The notes beneath the pieces are model-generated. The model saw only the letters and a program-made list of their open reading frames with translations. It had not been told where the DNA came from and searched no databases. Below, in pieces: positions 7,879-16,667 of a stretch of 30,296 nt of DNA. Position 1 is the stretch's first letter. The number at the start of each line of letters is the position of its first letter. The stretch spans positions 1 through 30,296 of the forward strand of contig JANDJZ010000568.1 in assembly GCA_027943245.1 (NCBI GenBank), in the 5' to 3' direction. Made by a program: the position numbers and the translations under genes. This stretch comes from Acanthamoeba sp. SK_2022b (lineage: Eukaryota; Discosea; Longamoebia; Acanthamoebidae).

Positions 7879-7893
7879 CACGGATTATCCGTG
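7879..7893. promoter_or_regulatory. Perfect 6-3-6 inverted repeat upstream of the FMN oxidoreductase gene
   Basis: CACGGA-TTA-TCCGTG, about 40 bp before the ATG at 7934. It could be an operator or a small leader hairpin. No regulator is identified. Confidence 0.35.
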
Positions 7894-7933
7894 AGTCATG
7901 TCGTGTGGATTAAAATAAACATCAGGAGATGTT

Positions 7934-9559
7934 ATGAAGTCGTCCTTATTCAGCCGCTACACCTGCTTTGTGCTGAGCATCTTGCTCACGCTGGTTTTCT
8001 TGATCATGATGCGCAACCATCCGTGGTTTTGGCTGCCGGCCCTGGCCTGCGGTGGCTTGATGGTGCTAGGCATTTACGATCTCACGCAACAGCGCCACGC
8101 CATCTGCCGCAACTACCCGATCATCGGCCGCCTGCGCTTCTTCTTCGAATTCATCCGTCCGGAACTGCGCCAGTATTTCCTCGAGCAGGACAACGAAGAG
8201 ATCCCGTTTTCGCGCACCCAGCGCACGCTGGTGTATCGCCGGGCGAAAAACGAGATGGGCGACAAGCCGTTCGGCACCCTGCTGGACGTCTATCAAACCG
8301 GCTATGAGTGCATCGGCCACTCCATGCGGCCGGTGGAAGCCGCCGACCCAACCAGTTTCCGCATCACCATCGGCGGCGCCGACTGCCGCCAGCCCTACTC
8401 CGCGTCGATCTTCAACATTTCGGCCATGAGCTTCGGCGCGCTCTCCGCCAATGCCATCCGCGCGCTCAACCTGGGTGCAGCCAAGGGCAATTTCTACCAC
8501 GACACCGGCGAGGGCAGCATCAGCCGCTATCACCGGGAAAACAACGGCGATCTGGTGTGGGAGCTGGGCAGCGGCTATTTCGGCTGCCGCACCGCCGACG
8601 GCCATTTCGATCCGCGGCGCTTTGCCGAACAGGCACAAAGCCCGCAGGTGAAAATGATTGAAATCAAGCTCAGCCAGGGCGCCAAACCCGGCCACGGCGG
8701 CATTCTGCCGGCGAAGAAGGTGGATGCGGAAATCGCCGCCACCCGCGGCGTGCCGGAAGGGGTCGATTGCATTTCGCCGGCCTCGCACAGCGCCTTCACC
8801 ACTCCGCTTGAAATGATGCATTTCATCCAGCAGCTGCGCGAGCTGTCAGGTGGCAAGCCGGTCGGTTTCAAGTTGTGCATCGGCCATCCGTGGGAGTTTG
8901 TCGCCATCGTCAAGGCGATGCTGCACACCCGCATCCTGCCGGATTTTATCGTGGTGGATGGTAAGGAAGGCGGCACCGGCGCCGCGCCGCTCGAGCTTTC
9001 CAATTACATGGGCATGCCGCTGCGCGAAGGGCTGCTGTTCGTGCATAACACGCTGGTGGGCTGCGGCCTGCGCGACCAGATCAAGGTAGGCGCCAGCGGC
9101 AAGATCATCAGCGCCTTCGACATCGCCAGCGTGCTGGTGCTCGGCGCCGACTGGGTGAACTCGGCGCGCGGCTTTATGTTCGCCGTCGGCTGCATCCAGT
9201 CGCAAAGCTGCCACACCAACCACTGCCCGACCGGCGTGGCGACGCAAGATCCGCTGCGGCAAAAGGCGCTGGTGGTGCCGAACAAGGCGGAACGCGTTTA
9301 CCACTTCCATCAAAATACGGTGAAAGCGCTGGCGGACATGCTGGCGGCGGCCGGCGTCAGCCGCCCGGAGCAGCTGACCTCGCACCATATGCTGCGCCGC
9401 ATCACGCCGACCGAGATCAAGGTGTACGCCGATATCTATTACTACCTGGAGCCGGGCGCGCTGCTGCAGCCGGAGATCAAAAGCGAGTTCTACGCCCGCA
9501 TGTGGCGTATGGCGACGCCCACCAGTTTCGATCAGGCGATCTCGCTGCCGGCGGCATGA
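7934..9559 (+). CDS. Membrane-anchored FMN-binding glutamate synthase-family protein
   Basis: 541 residues. Two hydrophobic segments at the N-terminus (about 10-26 and 31-48) predict membrane anchoring, with the catalytic part in the cytosol. The rest is a TIM-barrel like the FMN domain of glutamate synthase: SAMSFGALS (163-171), GEGSISRYH (192-200), KPGHGGILP (251-259), VDGKEGGTGAAP (341-352) and a C-x5-C-x4-C motif at Cys420, 426 and 431 (CIQSQSCHTNHC), the 3Fe-4S pattern of GltB. The amidotransferase domain of true glutamate synthase is absent, so it is not a complete GOGAT. Substrate and electron partner are unknown. AGGAG lies upstream of the ATG. It stands alone and converges on betA. 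Confidence 0.85.
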   Translation: MKSSLFSRYTCFVLSILLTLVFLIMMRNHPWFWLPALACGGLMVLGIYDLTQQRHAICRNYPIIGRLRFFFEFIRPELRQYFLEQDNEEIPFSRTQRTLVYRRAKNEMGDKPFGTLLDVYQTGYECIGHSMRPVEAADPTSFRITIGGADCRQPYSASIFNISAMSFGALSANAIRALNLGAAKGNFYHDTGEGSISRYHRENNGDLVWELGSGYFGCRTADGHFDPRRFAEQAQSPQVKMIEIKLSQGAKPGHGGILPAKKVDAEIAATRGVPEGVDCISPASHSAFTTPLEMMHFIQQLRELSGGKPVGFKLCIGHPWEFVAIVKAMLHTRILPDFIVVDGKEGGTGAAPLELSNYMGMPLREGLLFVHNTLVGCGLRDQIKVGASGKIISAFDIASVLVLGADWVNSARGFMFAVGCIQSQSCHTNHCPTGVATQDPLRQKALVVPNKAERVYHFHQNTVKALADMLAAAGVSRPEQLTSHHMLRRITPTEIKVYADIYYYLEPGALLQPEIKSEFYARMWRMATPTSFDQAISLPAA

Positions 9560-9583
9560 TGGGATAAGGTATAAAAGGGAGTT

Positions 9584-9660
9584 GCCCCCTCGCCTTGGGG
9601 AAGAGCATATGGAGAGGGGTTGCTTGCTACGGCGGCCCTCCCCCTCAACGGCGAGAGGGC
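9584..9660. repeat. Imperfect inverted repeat between convergent genes
   Basis: GCCCCCTCGCCTTGGGG (9584-9600) can pair with CCCCCTCAACGGCGAGAGGGC (9640-9660) with mismatches, around a loop of about 40 nt. It fills the 108-bp gap between the FMN oxidoreductase and betA ends. It may act as a bidirectional terminator or be a dispersed intergenic repeat; no T-tract is seen. Confidence 0.5.
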
Positions 9661-9667
9661 GTGTCGG

Positions 9668-11335
9668 TTACTGCTTGCGCACCGGCGCATCGCCGGCGAC
9701 GTAATAGTCGGCGGTGCTGCGCGGCAGCGGCGCGCGCTGGCGAATGCGATCGGCTAACTTCTCGGCGATCATGATGGTGGTGGCGTTCAGGTTGCCGGTG
9801 ATGATCAGCGGCATGATCGACGCATCCACCACCCGCAATCCTTCCATGCCGTGCACCCGGCCCTGACCATCGACCACCGCCATCTCATCCTCACCCATCT
9901 TGCACGAGCAGGACGGGTGGAAGGCGGTTTCGGCGTGCTCGCGCACGAAAGCGTCCAGCTGCTCGTCCGTCTGCACCTCCGGCCCCGGGCTTATCTCGCG
10001 GCCGCGGTATTCGTCCAGCGCCGGCTGCGCCATGATCTCGCGCGTGATGCGAATAGCGTCGCGGAACTCCTGCCAGTCCTGCTCGGTCGCCATGTAGTTG
10101 AACAGAATGCTCGGGTGCTGGCGCGGATCTTTCGATTTCACCTGCACCCGGCCGCGGCTCGGCGAACGCATCGAGCCGACGTGCGCCTGGAAGCCGTGCT
10201 CTTTCACCGCGTTGCTGCCGTTGTAGTTAATCGCCACCGGCAGGAAGTGATACTGAATATTCGGCCAGGCGAACTCTGCGCGGCTGCGGATAAAACCGCC
10301 GGCCTCGAACTGGTTGCTGGCGCCGATGCCGGTGCCGTTGAACAGCCATTCCGCGCCGATCTTCGGCTGGTTGAACCATTGCAGCGCCGGGTACAGCGAC
10401 ACCGGTTTCTTACAGGCGTACTGCAGGTACATCTCCAGGTGATCCTGCAGGTTTTCCCCGACGCCCGGCAGATCGTGCACCACGTTGATATCCAGACTTT
10501 TCAGCAGCGCCGCCGGGCCGACGCCCGAACGCTGCAGGATCTGCGGCGAGGCGATGGCGCCGGCGCACAGCAACACTTCGCGCCGCGCTTTGGCGTGGGT
10601 CAGCTGATTGCTGTCGCCCTGCAAATAGTTGACGCCCACCGCACGCTTGCCGTCGAACACGATGTGGTCGGTCAGCGCATGGGTGACGATTTTCAGGTTC
10701 GGCCGCGAACGCGCCTGATCCAGATAACCGCGAGCGGTGCTGGCGCGGCGCCCTTTCGGCGTCACGGTGCGATCCATCGGGCCGAAGCCTTCTTGCTGGT
10801 AGCCGTTCAGATCGTCGGTGCGCGGGTAACCCGCCTGCACGCCGGCTTCCACCATGGCGTGGAACAGTTCGTTGTTGCCGGCTTTCGGCGTGGTGACGCT
10901 CACCGGGCCCTCGCCGCCGTGGTAATCGTTCGGGCCGATATCGCGGGTTTCCGCCTTGCGGAAATACGGCAAGCAGTCCAGATAGGTCCAGTCTTCCAGA
11001 CCCGGCGCCTTGGCCCAGTTATCGAAGTCCATCGCGTTGCCGCGAATGTAACACATGCCGTTGATCAGGGACGAACCGCCCAGCCCTTTGCCGCGGCCGC
11101 ATTCCATCCGGCGATTGTTCATGTGCGGCTCAGGATCGGTTTCATACGCCCAGTTATAGCGGCGGCCCTGCAGCGGAAACGCCAGCGCGGCCGGCATCTG
11201 GGTACGGAAATCCATCCGGTAATCCGGGCCGCCGGCTTCCAGCAGCAGGACGCTGACGTCAGCATCCTCGGTCAATCGGGTGGCTAACACGTTGCCGGCG
11301 GAACCGGCACCGATAATGATGTAGTCAAATTCCAT
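9668..11335 (-). CDS. betA: Choline dehydrogenase
   Basis: 555 residues, against 556 in E. coli BetA. A GMC-family flavoenzyme that oxidises choline to betaine aldehyde (and can continue to glycine betaine), membrane-associated and linked to the respiratory chain. The N-terminal FAD motif is [18 protein letters not shown]; the GMC signature [20 protein letters not shown] lies at 81-100. The catalytic His is in [12 protein letters not shown] (His473), and the C-terminal [17 protein letters not shown] completes the flavin site. AGGAGA precedes the ATG. It follows betB by 224 bp instead of the usual few bases because a palindromic repeat lies between them. Confidence 0.97.
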   Translation of the reverse strand: MEFDYIIIGAGSAGNVLATRLTEDADVSVLLLEAGGPDYRMDFRTQMPAALAFPLQGRRYNWAYETDPEPHMNNRRMECGRGKGLGGSSLINGMCYIRGNAMDFDNWAKAPGLEDWTYLDCLPYFRKAETRDIGPNDYHGGEGPVSVTTPKAGNNELFHAMVEAGVQAGYPRTDDLNGYQQEGFGPMDRTVTPKGRRASTARGYLDQARSRPNLKIVTHALTDHIVFDGKRAVGVNYLQGDSNQLTHAKARREVLLCAGAIASPQILQRSGVGPAALLKSLDINVVHDLPGVGENLQDHLEMYLQYACKKPVSLYPALQWFNQPKIGAEWLFNGTGIGASNQFEAGGFIRSRAEFAWPNIQYHFLPVAINYNGSNAVKEHGFQAHVGSMRSPSRGRVQVKSKDPRQHPSILFNYMATEQDWQEFRDAIRITREIMAQPALDEYRGREISPGPEVQTDEQLDAFVREHAETAFHPSCSCKMGEDEMAVVDGQGRVHGMEGLRVVDASIMPLIITGNLNATTIMIAEKLADRIRQRAPLPRSTADYYVAGDAPVRKQ

Positions 11336-11431
11336 TCATTATCTCCTAAATATTCGTATGCCTGAATGATGCGAATGGCTTGAATTCCGCACGCTGAATA
11401 TAACAAGGCAGTTTTGGATGCGAAAAAGATA

Positions 11432-11558
11432 TATCCCCTATGGATTTCGAGTTACAGCTAGGCGGCAAGGGCGCAGAGCCCCAGGAGCTTACTCAAGTAA
11501 GTGACTGGGGTCTGCGCTCGCAGCCAACAACGCTGTAGCTTGAAAGACGACGGGGATA
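11432..11558. repeat. 127-bp palindromic intergenic repeat element between betB and betA
   Basis: A near-complete inverted repeat. Its ends are TATCCCC (11432) and GGGGATA (to 11558). Inner arms include TTACAGCT against AGCTTGAA/GCTGTAGC and GGGCGCAGAGCCCCA against TGGGGTCTGCGC. A tip stem pairs CCCCAG with CTGGGG around the nearly self-complementary CTTACTCAAGTAAG. It ends 1 bp before the betB stop codon. The form is that of a dispersed palindromic element; I recall similar sequences in Serratia and Yersinia, but only one copy lies in this window. Transcribed within betIBA, it would fold into a long RNA hairpin. Confidence 0.75.
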
Positions 11559-11559
11559 G

Positions 11560-13032
11560 TTAAAATACCGAGGCGTATTCGCCCAGCTCAACCTGCACCG
11601 ATTTGATCTGGGTGTAGTGCTCCAGCGTCGTCAGGCCGTTCTCGCGGCCAACGCCGGACTGCTTGTAGCCGCCGACCGGCATTTCCGCCGCCGACTCGCC
11701 CCAGGTGTTGATCCAGCAAATACCGGCTTCCAGCTGGTGGATCACGCGGTGCGCACGAGCCAGATCGTTGGTCACCACGCCCGCAGCCAGGCCGAAGGTG
11801 GTGTCATTGGCGCGGCGCACCACTTCCTCTTCGCTCTGGTAGCTGAGAATGCTCATCACCGGCCCGAAGATCTCCTCGCGCACGATTTCCATCTCGTCGC
11901 GGCAGTCGCTGAATACCGTCGGTGCCACGTAAGCGCCCTTGCCGAATTCGCCGTGGGTGACGCGTTCGCCGCCGCACAGCAGGCGCGCGCCGCTGTTCTT
12001 GCCGCTCTCGATAAAGCGCAGCACCGACTCCATGTGCGCGAAGCTGACCAGCGGCCCGAAGTTGGTCTGCGGATCGGTCGGATCGCCGAGGCGAATGCGC
12101 TTCACGCGCTCGAGGATTTTCGCCTCAAACTGCGCCTGCAGCGCCGCCGGCACGAAGACGCGGGTGCCGTTGGTGCACACCTGGCCGGAGCTGTAGAAGT
12201 TGGCCATCATGGCGATATCGGCGGCGCGATCCAGATCGGCGTCGTCAAAAATAATCAGTGGCGACTTGCCGCCCAGCTCCATGGTGACTTCTTTCAGCGT
12301 CGACCCCGACGCGTTGGCCATCACCTTCTTGCCGGTTTTCACCCCGCCGGTGAAAGAGACTTTGGCGATGCCCGGATGGTCGGTCAGGTACTGCCCCACC
12401 TCCGCCCCGCTGCCGGTCACCACGTTGAATACGCCGTCCGGCAGGCCGGCTTCGGTGTAAATTTCCGCCAGCTTCAGCGCCGTCAGCGACGTGACTTCGC
12501 TCGGTTTGAAGATCATCGCGTTGCCCGCCGCCAGCGCCGGCGCGGACTTCCACAGCGCGATTTGAATCGGGTAGTTCCAGGCGCCGATGCCGGCCACCAC
12601 GCCCAGCGGTTCGCGGCGGGTGTAAACGAATGAGGTTTCGCGCAGCGGGATCTGTTCGCCTTCAATGGCCGGGATCAGGCCGGCGTAATACTCCAGCACG
12701 TCGGCGCCGGTGACGATGTCCACCGCGGTGGTTTCCGACATCGCTTTGCCGGTATCCAGCGTTTCCAGCGCCGCCAGCTCATCGTTGCGCTCGCGCAGAA
12801 TATCCACCGCGCGACGCAGGATGCGCGAACGCGCCATCGCCGTCATCGCCGCCCACACCTTCTGCCCGCTGGCCGCGCTGGCCACCGCACGATCGACGTC
12901 TTCAGCGCCGGCGGACTGGACTTCAGCCAGAACTTCGCCGTTCGCCGGGTTAATGGCGTTGAAGGTTTTTCCAGCGGTGCTGTCTACATAGGCGCCATGA
13001 ATATAGAGCTTCTGCAAGCCAAAACGGGACAT
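11560..13032 (-). CDS. betB: Betaine aldehyde dehydrogenase
   Basis: 490 residues, identical in length to E. coli BetB. It oxidises betaine aldehyde to glycine betaine with NAD(P)+. The aldehyde dehydrogenase motifs are MELGGKSPL with general-base Glu252 and [14 protein letters not shown] with nucleophile Cys286, plus PWNYP-type [13 protein letters not shown] longer open frame extends to 13314, but it would overlap betI. The ATG at 13032 has AAGGAGATCC just upstream and gives the family length, so it is chosen. It lies 14 bp after betI. The C-terminus ends ASVF, and its stop adjoins the palindromic repeat. Confidence 0.97.
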   Translation of the reverse strand: MSRFGLQKLYIHGAYVDSTAGKTFNAINPANGEVLAEVQSAGAEDVDRAVASAASGQKVWAAMTAMARSRILRRAVDILRERNDELAALETLDTGKAMSETTAVDIVTGADVLEYYAGLIPAIEGEQIPLRETSFVYTRREPLGVVAGIGAWNYPIQIALWKSAPALAAGNAMIFKPSEVTSLTALKLAEIYTEAGLPDGVFNVVTGSGAEVGQYLTDHPGIAKVSFTGGVKTGKKVMANASGSTLKEVTMELGGKSPLIIFDDADLDRAADIAMMANFYSSGQVCTNGTRVFVPAALQAQFEAKILERVKRIRLGDPTDPQTNFGPLVSFAHMESVLRFIESGKNSGARLLCGGERVTHGEFGKGAYVAPTVFSDCRDEMEIVREEIFGPVMSILSYQSEEEVVRRANDTTFGLAAGVVTNDLARAHRVIHQLEAGICWINTWGESAAEMPVGGYKQSGVGRENGLTTLEHYTQIKSVQVELGEYASVF

Positions 13033-13046
13033 AGGATCTCCTTGGG

Positions 13047-13649
13047 TTATCCTCCGGGCGGCGTCTGCCCCCGGAGTTGGAACGTGATGTATTCGGTCGT
13101 GAGCGCCAGCGCCTGCGACTGATTGAACGCCGAGCCGCGCAGCGCGCTGCGCAGCCACAGTCCGTCGATCAGCGCCGCCAGCCCCTTGGCCGCCAACCGC
13201 GCCTGCGGCTGCGGCATGACGCGGCGAAACTCGGCGCACAGGTTGGAATAGAGCCGGCGGCCGTTCACCTGCTGCAGCCGGTTGAGCTGCGGTTGGTGCA
13301 GACTGCTGGCCCAAAAGGCCAGCCAGGTCTTCATCGCCGCGCTGTTGATCTGGCTGTCGTCGAAGTTGCCGGCGACGATCGCCTGCAGCCGCGCCGCCGG
13401 GCTGTTATCGGTCAGCGCCTGCAAGCGCAGCTTCACCGCCTCGCCCAGATGGCTGATCAGATAGCGCATCGTGGCTTCCAGCAGGCCGTTCTTGTCCTTG
13501 AAATAATGGCTGATGATGCCGTTGGAAACGCCGGCCCGCCGCGCGATCTGCGCGATGGTGGCGTCATGCATTCCCACTTCGTTTACCGCGGCGAGCGTGG
13601 CATCAATCAACTGCTGCCTTCTGATTGGCTGCATTCCTACCTTTGGCAT
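13047..13649 (-). CDS. betI: Choline-responsive TetR-family repressor BetI
   Basis: 200 residues. The N-terminal TetR helix-turn-helix (about 26-52) reads [22 protein letters not shown], with the flanking [10 protein letters not shown] and [12 protein letters not shown], as in BetI. The C-terminal ligand domain holds the choline site by homology. It represses betIBA and divergent betT and is relieved by choline. It is the first gene of the operon, 14 bp ahead of betB. A perfect 14-bp palindrome about 107 bp upstream is the probable operator. Confidence 0.95.
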   Translation of the reverse strand: MPKVGMQPIRRQQLIDATLAAVNEVGMHDATIAQIARRAGVSNGIISHYFKDKNGLLEATMRYLISHLGEAVKLRLQALTDNSPAARLQAIVAGNFDDSQINSAAMKTWLAFWASSLHQPQLNRLQQVNGRRLYSNLCAEFRRVMPQPQARLAAKGLAALIDGLWLRSALRGSAFNQSQALALTTEYITFQLRGQTPPGG

Positions 13650-13739
13650 ATTTCGACTCTCACAAAACCGACTTCGGCCTTATCTCAGCGGGCAAATTTC
13701 ACTGCCGTTTCGCCCGTGATTCAGGTCATCATGAGGACT

Positions 13740-13785
13740 ATTAAACTTTTTTTTGATTGAACGTTCAATAAAAATTGCATATATT
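13740..13785. promoter_or_regulatory. Overlapping divergent betI and betT promoters
   Basis: Rightward (betT): TTGAAC at 13757-13762, 17-bp spacer, TATATT at 13780-13785. Leftward (betI): TTGAAC read from 13768 to 13763, 17-bp spacer, TTTAAT read from 13745 to 13740. Both -10 boxes match at 5 of 6. The two -35 boxes are the two halves of one palindrome, so a single bound repressor would cover both. Confidence 0.6.
13756..13769. promoter_or_regulatory. Probable BetI operator
   Basis: ATTGAACGTTCAAT is a perfect 14-bp palindrome, the size and symmetry expected for a TetR-family dimer. It sits on the shared -35 region of the two bet promoters. Confidence 0.7.
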
Positions 13786-14047
13786 TTATTGCCGCCTGGT
13801 TAAAAATTTGTACTATCTGGTTGTGGAACTGGCTGATTTTTGTGAGGTAATTAACGAATCTGACCAAAATCAGTGGCTGTAAGCGGTTCCCGCCGCGAAG
13901 CGCGCCGGTGCTTCATTAACAGGCGAAAGCGGCATCATTCAGGCCCTCCTCTACGGAGACGGCCGCCGCCTTCATTCGCCCGTTTTTCAGAGGCCAACGC
14001 GCCCCGGAATACGGAGCGGCACGATTTTCTCAGTTCAGAGGATGACG

Positions 14048-16087
14048 ATGACAACCCACGAAACCGCCTCCAAACCGCAGCAGGACCGCCTCAACCCTGT
14101 GGTTTTCTTCACCTCGGCGGGGCTGATCCTGGCCTTCTCGCTGATGACCATCTTTTTCACCGACTTCTCCGGGCAGTGGATCACCCGCACGCTGAATTGG
14201 GTGTCAGCCACCTTCGGTTGGTACTACCTGCTGGCGGCGACGCTGTACATCGTGTTCGTGGTGTTTATCGCCGCTTCGCGCTTCGGTTCGATCAAGCTCG
14301 GGCCGGAGCAGTCCAAGCCGGAATTCAGCCTGATGAGCTGGGCGGCGATGCTGTTCGCCGCCGGCATCGGCATCGACCTGATGTTCTTCTCGGTCGCCGA
14401 GCCGGTAACCCAGTACATGATGCCGCCGGAAGGTGACGCGCAAACGCTGGAAGCCGCGCGCCAGGCGATGGTCTGGACGCTGTTCCACTACGGCCTGACC
14501 GGCTGGTCGATGTATGCGCTGATGGGCATCGCCCTCGGCTACTTCAGCTATCGCTACAATCTGCCGTTGACCATCCGCTCGGCGCTGTACCCGATCTTCG
14601 GTAAGCGCATCAACGGCCCGATCGGCCACAGCGTGGACATCGCCGCGGTGCTCGGCACCATCTTCGGCATCGCCACCACGCTGGGCATCGGCGTGGTGCA
14701 GCTCAACTACGGCCTCAAGGTGCTGTTCGAGATCCCGGAAAACCTGACGGTGCAGGGCTCGCTGATCCTGCTGTCGGTGATCATGGCCACCATCTCGGTC
14801 ACCTCGGGCGTCAACAAGGGCATCCGCATCCTGTCCGAGCTGAACGTGCTGCTGGCGCTGGGCCTGATCCTGTTCGTGCTGTTCTTCGGTGACACCGAGT
14901 TCCTGCTCAACGCGCTGGTGCTCAACGTCGGCGATTACGTCAATCGCTTTATGGGCATGACGCTCAACAGCTTCGCCTTCGATCGGCCGGTGGAGTGGAT
15001 GAACAACTGGACGCTGTTCTTCTGGGCCTGGTGGGTGGCGTGGTCGCCGTTCGTCGGCCTGTTCCTGGCGCGCATCTCGCGCGGGCGCACCATTCGCCAG
15101 TTCGTGGTCGGCACGCTGATCATACCGTTCGTGTTCACCCTGCTGTGGCTGTCTATCTTCGGCAACAGCGCGCTGTACCAGATCATTCACGGCAACGCCG
15201 AGTTTGCGCAGGAAGTGATGCAGTTCCCGGAGCGCGGCTTCTACAGTCTGCTGGCGCAATACCCCGGCTTCACCTTCAGCGCCTCGGTGGCCACCATCAC
15301 CGGCCTGCTGTTCTACGTCACCTCGGCGGACTCCGGCTCGCTGGTGCTGGGCAACTTCACCTCGCGCCTGGCCGACATCAATAATGATGCGCCGAACTGG
15401 CTGCGGATTTTCTGGTCGGTGGCCATCGGCCTGCTGACCATCGGCATGCTGATGACCGACGGCGTGCCGGCGCTGCAGAAAACCACGGTAATCATGGGCC
15501 TGCCGTTCAGCTTCGTGATCTTCTTCGTGATGGCCGGGCTGTACAAATCGCTGCGGGTGGAAGACTACCGCAAGGCCAGCGCGCTCAGCACCCTGGCGCC
15601 GGTGCCGGTCTCCAGCCACGACGTGCTCAACTGGAAACAGCGCCTGTCGCGGGTGATGAACTATCCGGGCACCCAGTACACACAGAAAATGTTGGATAAA
15701 GTCTGCCGTCCGGCGATGCAGGACGTGGCGCGCGAGCTGGAGTTGCGCGGCGCGAAAGTGGAGTTCAGCGAAGTGCCGCCGACCGAAGACGAGCGTCTGA
15801 ACCACCTGGAGCTGCTGGTGCGCCTGGGCGAGGAACAGAACTTTATCTATCAGATCTGGCCGATGCGCTACTCGGTGCCGGGCTTCACCTACCGCGCCCG
15901 CTCCGGCAAGTCGCACTACTACCGGCTGGAAACCTTCCTGATGGAAGGCACCCAGGGCAACGACCTGATGGACTACAGCAAGGAACAGGTGATTGGCGAT
16001 ATCCTCGACCAGTACGAGAAGCACCTGAACTTCCTGCACATTCATCGCGAAGCGCCGGGGGGCACCCTGACCTTCCCGGATATGTGA
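14048..16087 (+). CDS. betT: High-affinity choline transporter (BCCT family)
   Basis: 679 residues from the preferred start, close to E. coli BetT (677). It imports choline with protons or sodium for BetA/BetB. About 12 transmembrane helices are visible. The BCCT signature with its Trp cluster is at FFWAWWVAWSPFVGLFLARI. Long stretches such as SKPEFSLMSWAAMLFAAGIG match BetT as remembered. A long cytoplasmic C-terminal domain (from about residue 520) is the osmosensory tail typical of BetT. Two in-frame ATGs exist, at 14042 and 14048. CAGAGG at 14035-14040 is too close to the first, so 14048 is preferred. It is divergent from betIBA and followed by a strong terminator. Confidence 0.97.
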   Translation: MTTHETASKPQQDRLNPVVFFTSAGLILAFSLMTIFFTDFSGQWITRTLNWVSATFGWYYLLAATLYIVFVVFIAASRFGSIKLGPEQSKPEFSLMSWAAMLFAAGIGIDLMFFSVAEPVTQYMMPPEGDAQTLEAARQAMVWTLFHYGLTGWSMYALMGIALGYFSYRYNLPLTIRSALYPIFGKRINGPIGHSVDIAAVLGTIFGIATTLGIGVVQLNYGLKVLFEIPENLTVQGSLILLSVIMATISVTSGVNKGIRILSELNVLLALGLILFVLFFGDTEFLLNALVLNVGDYVNRFMGMTLNSFAFDRPVEWMNNWTLFFWAWWVAWSPFVGLFLARISRGRTIRQFVVGTLIIPFVFTLLWLSIFGNSALYQIIHGNAEFAQEVMQFPERGFYSLLAQYPGFTFSASVATITGLLFYVTSADSGSLVLGNFTSRLADINNDAPNWLRIFWSVAIGLLTIGMLMTDGVPALQKTTVIMGLPFSFVIFFVMAGLYKSLRVEDYRKASALSTLAPVPVSSHDVLNWKQRLSRVMNYPGTQYTQKMLDKVCRPAMQDVARELELRGAKVEFSEVPPTEDERLNHLELLVRLGEEQNFIYQIWPMRYSVPGFTYRARSGKSHYYRLETFLMEGTQGNDLMDYSKEQVIGDILDQYEKHLNFLHIHREAPGGTLTFPDM

Positions 16088-16105
16088 CGATCGATAAATC
16101 ACGAG

Positions 16106-16133
16106 AGGGCGTAGCCAGGCTACGCCCTTTTTT
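16106..16133 (+). terminator. Rho-independent terminator of betT
   Basis: GGGCGTAG (16107-16114) pairs with CTACGCCC (16120-16127) around a 5-nt loop and is followed by six T residues at 16128-16133. The T-tract runs into the last codon of the convergent DUF417 gene. Confidence 0.9.
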
Positions 16134-16602
16134 ATGCCTGCTCGGCCGGCAAGTCGGCTTTCAGCAGCACCAGGGAACCGGCCAGCAACACCAGATCCTT
16201 GATTAAAAAGCTGGTGGCGCCGGCCATGGCCGGAAAACCGCCGGCGGAAGGCTCCCAGGCCCCCGGCGTGGAAAAGATCAGCGTCAGCGTAGTTAGGTAG
16301 GTTACCGTCGAACCGATCGCCCCCAGCAACCCCAGCCGCCGCGACCAGAATCCCGCCAGCAGCAGCAAACCGAAGCTCCACTCGGCAAGGCCCAGCGCAT
16401 AGCTGGCGCCGCGGATGCCGAACGCCTGATGCATCCAGCTCAGCAGCGGGCTGTTGCCGATCAGCGGTACCAGCCCCTGCGCCTCGTAATCAAACCACTT
16501 GGCGTAACCGAAGGCGGCGAAGATCACCACCAGCGCCGCGCGCATAAAGATAACGTCCCCGTTCGAGCGCTGAAAGCGCCGCAGCCATGTCGCCAGCATC
16601 AT
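16132..16602 (-). CDS. DUF417 (RclC/YkgB-like) inner-membrane protein
   Basis: 156 residues, nearly all hydrophobic, with about four membrane helices. It resembles E. coli RclC (YkgB): FGYAKWFDYEAQGLVPLIGNSP, then RRLGLLGAIGSTVTYLTTLTL, the TPGAWEP motif and the FLIKDLVLLAG tail. It is shorter than RclC (197), chiefly in the central loop and C-terminus. RclC helps resist reactive chlorine species by an unknown mechanism, so a redox-stress role is plausible but unproven. AAGGAGAG precedes ATGATG. It is the last gene of the leftward operon, 65 bp after the MxKDx gene, with a GC-rich inverted repeat (16626-16667) in between. Confidence 0.8.
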   Translation of the reverse strand: MMLATWLRRFQRSNGDVIFMRAALVVIFAAFGYAKWFDYEAQGLVPLIGNSPLLSWMHQAFGIRGASYALGLAEWSFGLLLLAGFWSRRLGLLGAIGSTVTYLTTLTLIFSTPGAWEPSAGGFPAMAGATSFLIKDLVLLAGSLVLLKADLPAEQA

Positions 16603-16625
16603 CCTCTCTCCTTATGTTGCCCACG

Positions 16626-16667
16626 GCCGCCGCGGATCGCCCGCTTGCGGCCGCGGGGTGCGGCGGC
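16626..16667 (-). repeat. GC-rich inverted repeat between the MxKDx and DUF417 genes
   Basis: GCCGCCGCGG (16626-16635) and CCGCGG...CGGCGGC (16651-16667) can form a bulged, very stable hairpin. It may stabilise the upstream messenger or attenuate the downstream gene. Confidence 0.4.

Larger units (their letters stand above)
13650..14047. promoter_or_regulatory. betI-betT divergent control region
   Basis: About 390 bp without a credible gene. The operator and both candidate promoters lie at 13740-13785. The remainder up to betT is a leader of about 260 nt in which I see only short GC-rich inverted repeats near 13883-13915 and no recognised riboswitch. Confidence 0.75.

Noticed and set aside
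9851..11287. 478-codon plus-strand open frame opposite betA
   Set aside because: GC-rich mirror frame of a well-supported gene, rich in Arg, His and Ala, with no recognisable domain or ribosome site.
13033..13314. N-terminal extension of the betB frame by 94 codons
   Set aside because: It overlaps betI almost entirely, has no ribosome site at its first ATG and exceeds the family length. The ATG at 13032 with AAGGAG gives exactly 490 residues.
14204..16381. 725-codon minus-strand open frame opposite betT
   Set aside because: Antisense shadow caused by high GC at third positions. Composition is dominated by His, Arg, Gln and Ala, and betT is certain.
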